A stretch of DNA of 64,000 bases from GCA-1730015 sp964583825 (GTDB lineage: Bacteria > Pseudomonadota > Gammaproteobacteria > Granulosicoccales > Granulosicoccaceae): contig CAZOXM010000005.1 in assembly GCA_964583825.1 (NCBI GenBank), forward strand, positions 1 to 64,000. Reading direction: 5' to 3'. A model generated the notes under the pieces. It made no database searches. It was not told where the DNA came from and saw nothing but the letters and a program-made list of their open reading frames with translations. A program made the translations under genes and the position numbers. This document shows, one piece after another, positions 25,766 through 36,800 of this stretch. Each line of letters begins with the position of its first letter. Position 1 is the stretch's first letter.

Positions 25766-26941
25766 TTAGGGCGCTGCCGGTTTTGTCGTTATAAGACTGG
25801 CACAGATCAGGCTGCACACTGCCAATACAGCCAACGTAATGAACGCCAGCGTGTAACTGTCGAGTACATCAAAAACCCGGCCCGCAACGATCGGCATGAT
25901 CGAGCCGCCAAGCGTACCGAAGAAGACAATAAAGCCAAATATCTTACCGTGCTCACGCAGCCCAAACCGCTCCGCCACAGTGGGAGAGACCACCGTAAAA
26001 AGGCCTCCATGGGTGAACCCGTAAACCATCGCAAAAACATAGAAGTAGCGAGGCTCGACGATAAGAAGTAAAAGCACCAGGCTTATCGTTAACAGCGCCA
26101 GACAAATGAGATAGCTGTACTTGCCACCAAGTTGGTCAAAACTGTAGCCAAGCAGCAATCTTCCAAACACACTACTGGCTGCGATCACCGTCAGCAGGCC
26201 GGCGGCTGCAGAACTGCTGAATCCGTTATCTATCGCATGTGGCACGATATGAGTCGTAATCGTGGTGAGTGAAGAAAAAGAAAACAACTGAACTGCACAC
26301 AGCAGCCACAGAGTCCGGTCCCGCTTTGCCTGACTGAAGGTCACCCCTTCATGCCTGCCCCGGTGCCCACCGGTTGCAGCAGTGATCGGCTTGACGCCCA
26401 TCAACAACGCTGCAACCAGCAGCAGAATACCGGAACCCACTCCCAGCCACACCAGCGACGTGCGCCAGCCGACCATTGTTATGAGCAAGACCACCAGCAT
26501 CGGCACTGCCATTTGCCCGACAGCCGTACCGACTTTGACTAAGCCGCTCATTACACCACGACGACGCGGAAACCATTTCGCCACAGTCGACAGCGTAACA
26601 ATATCGTGAATCGACAGACTGACACCGATTAGCGTTGCATAGATCAAAAGCAGTTGCCAGGGCTGCGCAAGGAAAGACAACAACACATAGGCAATGGCCG
26701 TAGAAAACGCTGCCACAGCGATCACCTTTTCAGGCCCCACACGATCACTGATCTGACCCACTGTCGCGGCCAGCAGGCCCATACTCAGAAACCCGAGAGA
26801 AACTGCCGCCGAGAGATAAGTGCGCGACCAACCGAACTCAGCCTCGAGTTCACTGAAGTACACCCCGTAGGAAAACACACCGCCGATAATCACCGCTTGT
26901 GTGATAAAGGCACCGGCAACGATGAGGTAGCGCTTATCCAT
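25766..26941 (-). CDS. Major facilitator superfamily transporter
   Basis: A 391-aa carrier with 12 predicted helices, like MCT/oxalate-formate-type MFS_1 members: SYGVYFSELEAEFGWSRTYLSAAVSLGFLSMGL at the N terminus and the loop motif GQISDRVGPEKV after helix 2. The later GFTHGGLFTVVSPTVAERFG fits the same group. Substrate, probably a small organic acid, is not resolved. It stands alone, convergent with thiQ and divergent from the lipoprotein at 27113. Confidence 0.85.
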   Translation of the reverse strand: MDKRYLIVAGAFITQAVIIGGVFSYGVYFSELEAEFGWSRTYLSAAVSLGFLSMGLLAATVGQISDRVGPEKVIAVAAFSTAIAYVLLSFLAQPWQLLLIYATLIGVSLSIHDIVTLSTVAKWFPRRRGVMSGLVKVGTAVGQMAVPMLVVLLITMVGWRTSLVWLGVGSGILLLVAALLMGVKPITAATGGHRGRHEGVTFSQAKRDRTLWLLCAVQLFSFSSLTTITTHIVPHAIDNGFSSSAAAGLLTVIAASSVFGRLLLGYSFDQLGGKYSYLICLALLTISLVLLLLIVEPRYFYVFAMVYGFTHGGLFTVVSPTVAERFGLREHGKIFGFIVFFGTLGGSIMPIVAGRVFDVLDSYTLAFITLAVLAVCSLICASLITTKPAAP

Positions 26942-27112
26942 TAAACGTATGTATTGGGGTTACCGGGGTGCTACGGCTTAAACAGGGAGTCATAGGGAAT
27001 TGAATAAGGAAAATGTTATTTTCTGGTTAGGAAGGGTAATCCAGAACAGGCTGGCGACTACACGCATGATAAATTAACGGCCCGCTATTGTACGCACAGT
27101 TGGAGTAACCCG

Positions 27113-27775
27113 ATGAAATATACTTTACCCGCCACCGCCACCATCGCAGCCGCTTGCCTGCTCAGCGCCTGTAATCCTGCAGATAAACCCATGGTCGATA
27201 TGTGCCAGAAGATCACAACCAATCTGGTCGGTGAGATCGAAAGCTGGGCCGATCCGAAAAAAACAGAAGGCAGACGGTTCGCCACGGTCGAGCTGGGCTA
27301 CACTGCCGCCAATGGTGAAACGGGCATGGCGGTTTGCAAGCACCCGAAAGAGAACGAAACAACCTATCGCGTATCGCCTTCCGATATGACGCTGAACGGC
27401 ATGGAAATACCCCAGCGGGATCTTATGTCAGCGTCCTTTGGTGCGACAAAACAGATTGCCAAAGACACCGCAGAGCACACCAGAGAGAAATCTGCCGAGC
27501 TCGCACAACAGGCATCAGAGAAAGCAAAAGAGCTCGCTGACGAGGCGCAGGTGATGGCGGAAGATGCCAGAGTAAAGGCGGAAGAGCTTGCCACCAAAGC
27601 AGAAACACTCGCCGGCGAGGCACGTGAAAAGGCATCCGTACTGGCTGTGGAGGCGCGCACCAAGGCCAGTGAACTCGCGTCTCAGGCATCTGAATTATCC
27701 GCGGTTGCTACGGAAAAAGCACGGGCAGCTGCGCTGGAGGCAACCAAGGCGGTTCAGGAACAGCTCGAAAAATAA
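27113..27775 (+). CDS. Lipoprotein with alanine/glutamate/lysine helical repeats
   Basis: I recognise no named family. The N terminus is a lipoprotein signal with lipobox LLSAC (Cys21), so the mature protein is membrane-anchored. Residues about 22-115 form a small domain with two cysteines (MCQKIT, MAVCKHP). Residues about 116-220 are almost pure heptad/11-mer-like A-E-K repeats (for example AEELATKAETLAGEAREKA), predicted to be one long amphipathic helix resembling LEA-type or apolipoprotein helices. It could span periplasm or bind membrane or peptidoglycan; this is inference. GGAG ribosome site upstream. Confidence 0.75.
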   Translation: MKYTLPATATIAAACLLSACNPADKPMVDMCQKITTNLVGEIESWADPKKTEGRRFATVELGYTAANGETGMAVCKHPKENETTYRVSPSDMTLNGMEIPQRDLMSASFGATKQIAKDTAEHTREKSAELAQQASEKAKELADEAQVMAEDARVKAEELATKAETLAGEAREKASVLAVEARTKASELASQASELSAVATEKARAAALEATKAVQEQLEK

Positions 27776-27808
27776 TTCGAATGTGCAGCAGCTATACCGC
27801 TAACAAGG

Positions 27809-27937
27809 TGTTGAAAAACGTGATGAGCGACGCTCTAAGTAGGCAAATTTCCCCGAAAAAGCGCAGTTTATGGTTATAAGTGAGCATTTTGAGGGGGAAT
27901 TTAACGCCCTCAGACCTAGCGCAATAGTTTTTCAACA
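27809..27937. repeat. MITE-like repeat, family 1 (copy B, best-preserved ends)
   Basis: 129 bp with terminal inverted repeats TGTTGAAAAAC (27809-27819) and GTTTTTCAACA (27927-27937), no coding capacity, and internal arms that can fold. It matches copies at 23324 and 63513. It sits between the convergent lipoprotein and small membrane protein genes. Confidence 0.8.
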
Positions 27938-27946
27938 TCCTGCTAG

Positions 27947-28231
27947 CTAGATGAATTCAACCACAATCAAATACAAACTGGTTGCTACCAGCACATAGAG
28001 ATAGGCCCGCCAGCGCCAGCCGCTGGCGGCAAGTTTTTTAATCAGACCGACAAGAAAAGCTGCGACCACACCGGCAGCAACAGGCATCGCTGCCGCCATC
28101 ACTGCCCTTGTTTCATTGCCATGCGCACTGAACTTAACGGCAAACACGACCACAATAAACAGCAGTGTCGCTGCAACCGCCGCGAGCCGGATTCCCCAGC
28201 CCGCTCTTCTCCTGTCGCCTTCCTGCGCCAC
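27947..28231 (-). CDS. Small three-helix membrane protein of the volA operon
   Basis: A 94-aa protein with three clear membrane segments (about 13-36, 41-65, 71-93) and no known family. The start is GTG, overlapping the volA stop by one base (TAGTG), so it is translationally coupled to the lipase gene. That coupling makes it a likely real gene, perhaps helping lipase or fatty acid handling in the inner membrane. Function unknown. Confidence 0.65.
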   Translation of the reverse strand: MAQEGDRRRAGWGIRLAAVAATLLFIVVVFAVKFSAHGNETRAVMAAAMPVAAGVVAAFLVGLIKKLAASGWRWRAYLYVLVATSLYLIVVEFI

Positions 28232-30249
28232 TACTGGATAATTCCGGTGTTCGTTATTTGAATAACACCGCCGTCAGTCGCCGCAAATGTAGCAGTTTGC
28301 GTCTGCATCTCCACGGTCGCCTCAAGACTGGGGTTCTCTGCCGGCTGCGGAATCAATATGGAGCTGTGACCACCGGCAGTGAATCTGACAATGGCGGATT
28401 CCGTGGTCGTTTCACTGGCGCTGGCAAGACCCATTAAGCGCGCAAGCGGATCTGTGCCTACCAGGGGAGAGCCCGGCACGTTGTTTGGCACCGTACCGTC
28501 CCCGATGACTTCAATCATATGTATCGCCGCATTTTGAGCGGCCTGCGTGCCGAAATTGATCGCATCGCCACTGTCAATCACAGTTTGCGCCGCAACCAGA
28601 AACTGCTGAAACTCAGCGGTGCCCGGATTTAGACCAGCGGCCTGCAGACCCGCGACAAGCTCTTCCCGAAAAAACCCGTTGAGCAGTGTGCCAACCAGTC
28701 CCGCCGCCGGCATTGCCATTGTGGCCGCATTAATGGTGTTATCAAAAGCCAGAAATGTAGTACCCACCGTGCCGCCGAGTGAGTGAGCAATCAGCGTTTT
28801 TCGCGCCGCATTGATACCGGGAATGTTGGCCACGCTGGCGCTGAGCACAAACAAGTCAGCGGCTGCCTGACGCAGGTTATCCCGCCCGGCCAGCAAATAC
28901 CTGGGCGAGTAATAGTAGCGGCCACTCGAGTCGGGCACCCCATCCGGGCTTTCTGCAGTCACTTCGCCGGTGTCCGGATCCTGTGTAACGAAATCCAGAT
29001 CAAACGTTCTCTCGGTCTCCTCGAAAGGAGTTTGCGCCGCCGAGAGCGCACTGGTGCTATCGGTTATACCATGCATCGGTTGATCGATAGCGATCATGGC
29101 ATAGCCAGCCTGCGCCATCGCATCAGCCAGCGGCAGCATATTGGTACGATTCCCAAGCACCCCATGGACAAAAATTGCAATAGGCCAGCCCTCGGCAGGC
29201 ATGGTGTTCTGTGAGCTTTCATTCGGTAGTGTCATCAGCAACGGCACAGTGACAGTTTGTGCACTGTGCGGAAGGCTGGTGTTGCGGGTTACCTGCCCAC
29301 CGCTTTCGGTCTGCCAGAAACTACTGATCCCCGCAAGATCTGTCGTGCCGGACGGAACAGTACGGTAGTACGGCAGTTCTATCGTCCCGACATAAATATC
29401 TGCAATACCTGGCAAACTTTCATTGACGCTCTTCGTGGTACTTCCCGTGGGAACAACAGTGACCGGCGCAGCAACAGAGACCGACTTGACCGCCTCCATG
29501 ACCGGAGTGATCGATTGCGTTTTAAAGGACCAAGCCTGGACGACGGTGTCTCGATCAACGCCTTGCGACTCTGCTGCAGAGAGTATGGTGTTGGTGATTT
29601 GGCGCAGCGGTTCAAGGGCCGCAGCGGGCCCGGTTAGTTCAATGGATCCGGCTGTCAGTCCAAAGCTGAAACTCCCCCGCAGCGGCAGTTCGTTTATTCC
29701 AACGATGCCATTGGTGGCAACCACCGCATAGTCCGTGCTCTCTTTCAGCGGCACAACCGGCACGATCGCAATACTATTTCCGACTGCAGCCACTGCCAGC
29801 TGCGACTGGTCGAGCTCACTAACAACACCGGTAACCGCACCCTCCGGAGTCGTCTGTACTTCAAAAACCCGTACCGTATCTCCCAGCACCAGCGTTTCCG
29901 CCTGTACCGGAACGCTCAGGTTCATCGTCATCGGCGTGGATAAGCCAAAACCGTCAAGCGCGTTGAGTGAAACAAACGGGTTTGTCAGATCGGCCGGATC
30001 GGCGCCATCGGCGAGGGGAATGTTAAGCGTACCGTCGGTACTACCCGCGAAAAACAGACTGTTAGGGAACGGCAGCTCTCCCGCAGCGGGATTGAACAAT
30101 GCTTCGGGTGGTGAGGCCGCAATTGCTTCCACGAGTTCCTCGCGGGCAGCTGTGAGATTATCGTCGAAATTGAAGTTTGAAGTGTCTGAACACCCGTACA
30201 GTACTGAAGTGAGCACGGCACAGGTAAAAACTCTGTTGCGTAGGATCAT
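28231..30249 (-). CDS. volA: VolA/Pla-1/cef-family surface lipase (lysophospholipase)
   Basis: Outer-surface lipoprotein lipase of 672 aa. Lipobox LYGC puts the lipid anchor on Cys20. Residues about 50-340 are the N-terminal domain characteristic of VolA/Pla-1/cef lipases. The alpha/beta-hydrolase part begins near IAIFVHGVLGNRTNM (oxyanion region, about 357-371). The nucleophile Ser490 lies in AHSLGG. In Vibrio cholerae VolA cleaves lysophosphatidylcholine at the cell surface and its fatty acid enters through FadL. Here fadL is immediately upstream (15-bp gap), supporting the same partnership. Confidence 0.88.
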   Translation of the reverse strand: MILRNRVFTCAVLTSVLYGCSDTSNFNFDDNLTAAREELVEAIAASPPEALFNPAAGELPFPNSLFFAGSTDGTLNIPLADGADPADLTNPFVSLNALDGFGLSTPMTMNLSVPVQAETLVLGDTVRVFEVQTTPEGAVTGVVSELDQSQLAVAAVGNSIAIVPVVPLKESTDYAVVATNGIVGINELPLRGSFSFGLTAGSIELTGPAAALEPLRQITNTILSAAESQGVDRDTVVQAWSFKTQSITPVMEAVKSVSVAAPVTVVPTGSTTKSVNESLPGIADIYVGTIELPYYRTVPSGTTDLAGISSFWQTESGGQVTRNTSLPHSAQTVTVPLLMTLPNESSQNTMPAEGWPIAIFVHGVLGNRTNMLPLADAMAQAGYAMIAIDQPMHGITDSTSALSAAQTPFEETERTFDLDFVTQDPDTGEVTAESPDGVPDSSGRYYYSPRYLLAGRDNLRQAAADLFVLSASVANIPGINAARKTLIAHSLGGTVGTTFLAFDNTINAATMAMPAAGLVGTLLNGFFREELVAGLQAAGLNPGTAEFQQFLVAAQTVIDSGDAINFGTQAAQNAAIHMIEVIGDGTVPNNVPGSPLVGTDPLARLMGLASASETTTESAIVRFTAGGHSSILIPQPAENPSLEATVEMQTQTATFAATDGGVIQITNTGIIQ

Positions 30250-30264
30250 TAATGTGCTCCGGTA

Positions 30265-31650
30265 TTATTTAAAATAGTAATTGAACTGCGCGCTAACAAG
30301 ATTGATGTTCGCGTCGAAAACACCGCGAATGGTTGAACCACCCGTATTCTCTCCCTCATTGGCAATGGGCACTTCATCGACAAACAGATGCGCGTAGCCG
30401 ACATCAAAACCTACCTGATCACTGACCCGGTAACTCGCACCAAAAGACAGCCAACGGCGATCATCCCCTGGTATACGCGGTGTTCTGAGTTGCGCTGACG
30501 GTACCGGATCCTGATCCAGCGCCACGCCAGTACGCAGGGTGAGTTGTTCGTTGTGTCGATAGTTCAAACCCACCGCGAAACGCCACACATCTTCATAGGC
30601 CAGCGTATTGAAGCTATCATCCTGAAGCGGGTTATCGAACACAATGCGGAGTTCTTCCAGACTGCTCCATGCGGTGAATGTTGCATCGGCCAGCAACTCA
30701 AGTTTGTCATTCACCCGGTGTGCCACTGAAAACATGGCACTCGACGGCAGGTTTGCCTCGGCAGTGGCTGCTACGTCCAGAAACAACGGTATTTGTGAAC
30801 CCAGTATTGCAGCCAGATTTTCGTTGTTGGTGAAATCGGCCTCCCCTTCCAACTCGTGATCAACAGAGTGGCGATAAGCAAAGCCGAGCCTGGTGGCTTC
30901 CTGTGGTTTATACAGCACACCGAAGTTGAAGGTAGCGGCGACGGAATCACCGGTGATTTCAGCGTAGCCGTCTGTTTCAAAGTTGCCCGGCGAGGTCAGC
31001 CCAGAGTTAGCACAGGCCGCCCCTGGAATCGTACCGTTGGCAGCAAGGCCGAGACACACGGCGCTGGAGTCGATCGCACTGCCAAGGGTAGCGTCAAACA
31101 TTTGCACACTGATTCCGCCCCCGATACTCAGCTGCTCGTTCACCCGATAAGCCAGCGACGGGTTGATATCGATCACCGACACAGAGGACTCCACCGCCTG
31201 ATAACGACCGACCCAGTCACGGCCATAGTCGGTCGAGTTACCGAACGGCACACTGACGCCCAGACCGAAGGCCAGATCATTTTTTATCTCGCGCACATAG
31301 TAAAAGTTGGGCACGATGGTATTCCCGCCGGGATCAGTTTCGGTCACACCCGGGACAGGCCCGAGGCCGAGGCGTGGGTTCAGTGTCGTACCACGATCGG
31401 AAAAGCCGTTTTCCACGGCAATTAAATGTCCGGCAACGGCAAGTTGCGGACCTTCGAGTTCAAGCATGCCGGCCGGATTAAACCAGACAGTCGATGCGTC
31501 TGCACTGACCGCCGAGGCGCCGGCATAGGCATTGCCCATACCGGAACCGCCCTGTTCGATCAGCGCGAACCCCCCTGCATACGCAGAGTGGTATTGAAGT
31601 GCAACTGCAATAGTCGCAATCGCTGGCACTAGCCGGTTTCGCATAATCAT
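30265..31650 (-). CDS. fadL: FadL-family outer-membrane long-chain fatty acid channel
   Basis: A 461-aa outer-membrane beta-barrel for hydrophobic compounds. The signal peptide ends near AYA/GGFALIEQGGSGMG, followed by NAYAGASAV and the NPA motif WFNPAGM that marks FadL proteins. The C-terminal residue is aromatic after alternating strands (QFNYYFK). I start at the ATG at 31650, with GGAG 5 nt upstream; the longer frame would precede the signal peptide. First gene of the fadL-volA-small membrane protein operon. Confidence 0.9.
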   Translation of the reverse strand: MIMRNRLVPAIATIAVALQYHSAYAGGFALIEQGGSGMGNAYAGASAVSADASTVWFNPAGMLELEGPQLAVAGHLIAVENGFSDRGTTLNPRLGLGPVPGVTETDPGGNTIVPNFYYVREIKNDLAFGLGVSVPFGNSTDYGRDWVGRYQAVESSVSVIDINPSLAYRVNEQLSIGGGISVQMFDATLGSAIDSSAVCLGLAANGTIPGAACANSGLTSPGNFETDGYAEITGDSVAATFNFGVLYKPQEATRLGFAYRHSVDHELEGEADFTNNENLAAILGSQIPLFLDVAATAEANLPSSAMFSVAHRVNDKLELLADATFTAWSSLEELRIVFDNPLQDDSFNTLAYEDVWRFAVGLNYRHNEQLTLRTGVALDQDPVPSAQLRTPRIPGDDRRWLSFGASYRVSDQVGFDVGYAHLFVDEVPIANEGENTGGSTIRGVFDANINLVSAQFNYYFK

Positions 31651-31747
31651 GGATCTCCACCAATGACGAATATTTATAGGTCGGTAGTCCGCCAGGTTCA
31701 CTCCAGTGATCTGTCGTCAGTCCATTAGTATGCAAAACTACCTCTTT

Positions 31748-31753
31748 AGCATA
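31748..31753 (-). promoter_or_regulatory. Extended -10 of the fadL-volA promoter
   Basis: Reading the minus strand, TGT-TATGCT forms an extended -10 about 95 nt before the fadL ATG; the -35 is poor, as allowed for extended -10 promoters. The rest of the 252-bp gap between recD and fadL shows no gene. Confidence 0.35.
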
Positions 31754-31902
31754 ACATCCTGCGGGTTCGGACATCAGGCTATTCGCGTCGTCTAAATAGT
31801 AAATACCGGATAGCCGCACCCGCTCAGACACCGCCGAATTTACAAATTCTCACCACCCAGAGGCGCAGCGGCTAGTGAGGCTGAAGGGTGCTCAGCGGAT
31901 GC

Positions 31903-33816
31903 TCAAAATTCCATTTCGGTCTGTTCCGGCTTGCCGTCAAACCGCGCGCGTGACGCTACCCCTGTCTCCACCGAAGCCCCGGGCCACAATGCGTCCAGAA
32001 TACCGGACTGGCGCGTGGAGCGGGTATTGATGGCGGTTTCAAGCTCCGCACGATTGGCAACGATAATGACCCGTTCCCGTGCGCGTGTCACACCGGTGTA
32101 CAGCAGTTCTCTCGTCAGTAGCGGGTTATCACTGTCGGGCAGTATCAGAATAACCGTCGAGTACTCGGAGCCCTGACTTTTATGCACGGTCATCGCGTAG
32201 AAGGTCTGATGTTGTGGCAACCGCGCGGGCACGAACGCTCTGAGGGTGGACTCTCCCTGAAAATACACCTTTGGTTTGCCATCTTTCAGCAGCGTGATTC
32301 CGACATCCCCGTTAAACAAACCCTGCGACGGGGAGTTTTCTGACACCATGACCGGCCTGCCGGCGTAATGCGGTTCATCCGCTGAAATAACTCCCATTCG
32401 ATTGAGTGCCGATTCAACCCGTCGATTCACTCCTTCCGCACCGGTACGGCCCCGGCGCAGTGCACATAAAATACAGGTATCCGACAGATGCTCCAGTGCT
32501 GCTGCCGGCGTGTCAGCCGCCATCAGCTTCTGATACGCCGGCGCCGTATACCGATTGATCACCTCTTCAAGATTCGCGGAAGAATGATCCAGTAACTGCA
32601 GATCCGGAAATTTTGCAGCGTTTAGATACTGAAAGGCCTCTTTCACATCGCCACGATTGATGGCATTGGACAACTCAACTATACCGCTGCGATCTTCGCT
32701 GCGACGGCTTTCTGTCAGGTAGACGATGCGATCGGAGATCGCTCCAGCCTGCCCCTCCTGCGCTGCCACCCTGACACCCGCCTCAGCCTCCAGTCGCTGA
32801 CAGGTTTCAACACTGAGTTGTGTTGACAGATGCGGACCGCAGATGTCACCGAGCACCATGCCGGACTCGACGGAGGCGAGCTGATTTTTGTCGCCCAAAA
32901 GAATCAGTCGACAGTGCGCCGGTATCGCATCAAGCACCCGCGTCATCATCGGTAAATCGATCATCGATGCTTCGTCGATTACCAGCACATCCAGTCTGAG
33001 TTGCCGCTGGCTGTTAAAGCGCGGCTTTAGTCGACCGGGAATCATGCCCAGCAGCCGATGAATTGTCACGGCCTCAAGGCCGCGGTAACAGTCGGGGACA
33101 TATTTGCTACCCTGCAGTGACTCGGTTAAACGGGTCGCCGCTTTTCCGGTCGGAGCCGCCAGCATCACCCGTGGAATATCACCGGCGGGAGATATCGCCT
33201 CAAACACGGCCAGCAGCGAAGCCACCGTATAGGTCTTCCCGGTACCGGGCCCACCGGTGATCACACAGAAGCTACTCAGTGCAGCCAGCGCGGTAGCGAC
33301 TTTCTGCCAGTTGGTACCGCCGCTGTCGGGATATAACCGGGCAATCACCTCGACCAGCCTGCCGCCATCAGTGGCCGGTGGTGGCGTAGCGAGCAACTGC
33401 CGAACCGACTTGAGCAATGACTGTTCATAGTGCCAGTAACGCGCAAGGTACAAACGGTTCTGCTCATCCAGCAACAGTGGCGTTATCGGGTGATCAGTCG
33501 TTTCTCTCACAGCGTCCGGCACTGATCCGACGACAATCTGCTGCAGCAAAATAGATCGCCACCGATCAGTCGATGGGCATTTACGCAGTTCTTTTTTTAT
33601 TTCGCGGTTGGAAAAAATCCCCAGCGCTCTGGCCTGATCGAGCCTGATACAGGTATCGCCGCGACTTAACTGGTGACTGACCAGAGCGGTAGCGAGCAAC
33701 AACTCATCGACCACTTCGTCAACACCGTTACACTGCATAATTTGCTCTGCGAACTGCACATCAAACGGTCGCAGTTCACCAGCCAGCACCGCCTGTTTCA
33801 AGAGGTCGACACTCAT
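31903..33816 (-). CDS. recD: Exodeoxyribonuclease V alpha subunit RecD
   Basis: The 5'-3' helicase motor of RecBCD, acting in double-strand break repair and degradation of foreign DNA. Of 637 aa, residues 1-140 form the N-terminal domain that contacts RecC. Walker A GGPGTGKT is at 188-195, Walker B VIDEASMIDL near 280, and the C-terminal UvrD-like motif MTVHKSQGSEY with VTRARERVIIV closes the second RecA fold. It overlaps recB by 4 nt (ATGA). Confidence 0.95.
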   Translation of the reverse strand: MSVDLLKQAVLAGELRPFDVQFAEQIMQCNGVDEVVDELLLATALVSHQLSRGDTCIRLDQARALGIFSNREIKKELRKCPSTDRWRSILLQQIVVGSVPDAVRETTDHPITPLLLDEQNRLYLARYWHYEQSLLKSVRQLLATPPPATDGGRLVEVIARLYPDSGGTNWQKVATALAALSSFCVITGGPGTGKTYTVASLLAVFEAISPAGDIPRVMLAAPTGKAATRLTESLQGSKYVPDCYRGLEAVTIHRLLGMIPGRLKPRFNSQRQLRLDVLVIDEASMIDLPMMTRVLDAIPAHCRLILLGDKNQLASVESGMVLGDICGPHLSTQLSVETCQRLEAEAGVRVAAQEGQAGAISDRIVYLTESRRSEDRSGIVELSNAINRGDVKEAFQYLNAAKFPDLQLLDHSSANLEEVINRYTAPAYQKLMAADTPAAALEHLSDTCILCALRRGRTGAEGVNRRVESALNRMGVISADEPHYAGRPVMVSENSPSQGLFNGDVGITLLKDGKPKVYFQGESTLRAFVPARLPQHQTFYAMTVHKSQGSEYSTVILILPDSDNPLLTRELLYTGVTRARERVIIVANRAELETAINTRSTRQSGILDALWPGASVETGVASRARFDGKPEQTEMEF

Positions 33817-36800
33817 GTGACGCCCTCACCGTTAAAGCAGGCATCCAGTTTTTCAATCAATGTAAGCGAAGGCTTGTCATGCCAGATGCCACTGTCGGAC
33901 CCGGGCTTGATACCACGTAAAAAAAGGTAGTAAGCACCGGCCACATCGCGCTCATAATCATACTGTTGTCCAAGACGGGCCTTGAGGAAGCGATGCAAAG
34001 CCACCAGGTAGATCAGGTATTGCAGATCGTAGCGATGTGCACGCATTGATTCCCCCAGGGCCTGCTGCTGATAATGCATCCGCGACTGGCCGAGCAGGTT
34101 TGATTTGTAGTCGACAATAAAATAACGATTATCTTTGCGTCCGACGAGATCGATAAACCCTCGCATCAATCCTTTGATATTCGTAAATCTCAAACCATCA
34201 GCAATACCTGCATACCGATCGTCCTCCGACAAGACCGCCGCGATGGATGACGCAGACATTCCACCCAGCGCAAAGAAAAACTCCATTTCATTTATTCTGT
34301 TGCCAACAGGGACATCACACAACCGCAAGCCAAGTTGCGGATCAATCACTGTGTTGACGGTGTTGCCGACAATCTCGGCTATCACTGCCGACCAATTGTC
34401 TTCATCACCTGGCAATCCGTATCGACTACCGACTTCCTGACACACTGCCTTAATATGGACAGCGTCGGTGAAGTCCGCCAGTTCAAACACTTCATGCAGA
34501 ATCTGTCCGGTGCGCGCCCCGGCAGGCAATCGGGCAATAGCACCGAGATCGTTCTCCGAATCAATATCAGCGGCGTTATCTGCGCCGGTGCTGAAATCAT
34601 AGTCAGGCACGCCACTGTCCTCACCGCTTTGCAATCCGGTGTAGCTGGTGATACGCCAGCCCTTGTCTATCGAGCCCCTGAATAGTCGCCTGTCCAGAGA
34701 CGCGGTCTCCAACTTCTGATGCAGCGACGTGGAGACGGGTGCCCATGGTCTGCAGCTCAGCGCATCCGGGTTGTCACGACCAAGCAGGGCAATCGTGTCC
34801 GTCAAGTCAGTGTCTTTGGGCAGGCTGAAGTCGGCAGCATTGATCTGCCCATCAGTCTGATGAAGCAGATAGGCGAGTGCAGATCGCTTACCACCGGCAT
34901 CGTCCCAACCGATGACGCAATGATGCTGCGCCCGCGTCAGCGCTACATACAACAGTCGAAGCTGCTCGGAAAAATCTTCTTCCGCGGCCAGTCCCTGGTG
35001 TGTAGTCATTTCAGCAGAGCCGAGATCGAGCGTCGTGCGAAACGTTTCACGATCATGAAAGCGCACGACTCTACCGGAGCCCGACTTGCCGGTGCGACCG
35101 ACCGTCCAGCCGAAAGGCAGATACACCACCGGGTACTCGAGCCCTTTGCTCTTGTGAATCGTGACAATCTGCACCAGGTCTTCATCACTCTCCAGACGCT
35201 GCACCAGCTCATCGTCCAGTGTTTTCTGTTCGAGCTGCCACTCAAACCACGCAATCAACTGTTCGACAGACGGCACCAGTCGCGACTGAATTTGCAGCAA
35301 CTCCATTAACTGAGCCAGGTTGGTCAGGCGCCTCTCGCCCGCCATCGAACTTAACGCCCGCTCTGCAACCGCCATGTCGTTAAGCAGTGTCTGAAGCGCT
35401 GCCATTAAACTGCGATCAAGCCAGATAGTGCGATACTCGTGAAAACGGTTAATCAGATCGTCCCAGCCATCTTCGGCGTCGTTGCGTTGTTCTATCCTTG
35501 AAGCCGGTTCACCGATCACTTCCGTGACCACAGCACGGCGCACCGCGTTGACCCCGGGTTGAGAGATGGCGTGGAGAATGACCAGCAACTGCTGAGCTTC
35601 GGCACTGTCAAATACCGTCCTGCCACCATTCGCAGCGCTCTTGACTCCAACCGCGCGCAGTGCGTTTTGTATATGAGCGCCCTCCCGGTGACTCTTGACC
35701 AACACGGCGATATCCGAGGCAATCAGTGGCCGCTCACCGATCATCAGTCGCCCGTCGCGCCCGGCCGCGATCATGGTGGCGATTTCCCCCGCACAATGCA
35801 GCGCGACCGACTCCGTGACACTCGCCGATGCAGATGACGATTCACGCAGCGTTCTGAATTGCATTGCCGCAAGCGCGTTGCCATCGAAACGCAACGGTGT
35901 TTTATCCGCAACACCGGCCGCTGATACATGACGAAACTCGATATCACTGCCAAACACAAACGGATTGACGGACTGCGAAAACAATGTGTTGACGGCTTTC
36001 ACCATGGGTGAAGATGAACGCCAGTTCACCTCAAGCGTGCGCTGATGCTTAAAGTTGCGCGCGGCCTGCATGTAGGTAAATACATCAGCGCCGCGAAAAC
36101 CGTAAATGGCCTGCTTGGGGTCACCGATATAGAACAGCCCGCACGCCTCCTGGCCGCGATATATTTGCTGAAATATGTGATTCTGCATCGGGTCTGTATC
36201 CTGCGCTTCATCTACCAGTGCACAAGGCCAGAGCCCGCGAATATCGTCACCCAGCTTTTCCGCAGCGGCACCCTTCAGTGCGGTGTAGAGGCGCACACGC
36301 AGATCTTCGAAATGCAACAGACCATGGTCGCGTTTGTAGGTGTCTATACGGTTGGCGATAAACGCACCGGCTTCCTGCAACACAACGGCTTGTCGTTGCA
36401 GTCGGTAGGACTGAAATTCCTGGTTTAGTGCCTCGCAGTGTTCAAAAAAAACATGCGATGGTGGAACTTTGTCCTTATTTTTTTTGCTCTCCAAATGCGT
36501 GCGGGTAAGCAGAAAAAACTTTTCCGGTAATTCTTCCGGCAGCTTCTCGAGTAGCACGAGCGTGTGAAGTTCGGCGAACAAATTATCAAGCGCTTTTTCG
36601 TTGTAGGTTCTTGCATTGATACTGACACCGGCACTTCCCCGCAACAGCGTTTCGATATCACCCGATTCGGTTTCCCATAACGACATCACCCGGTAAAAGC
36701 GCTTGTTCAGACGCCGACGAAAATCTTCCACATCCGCACGTTGCAGGATCGGTTTGACGATGGACTCATGCGTGTTCAACAGCGGTGTGATGGTATTGAG

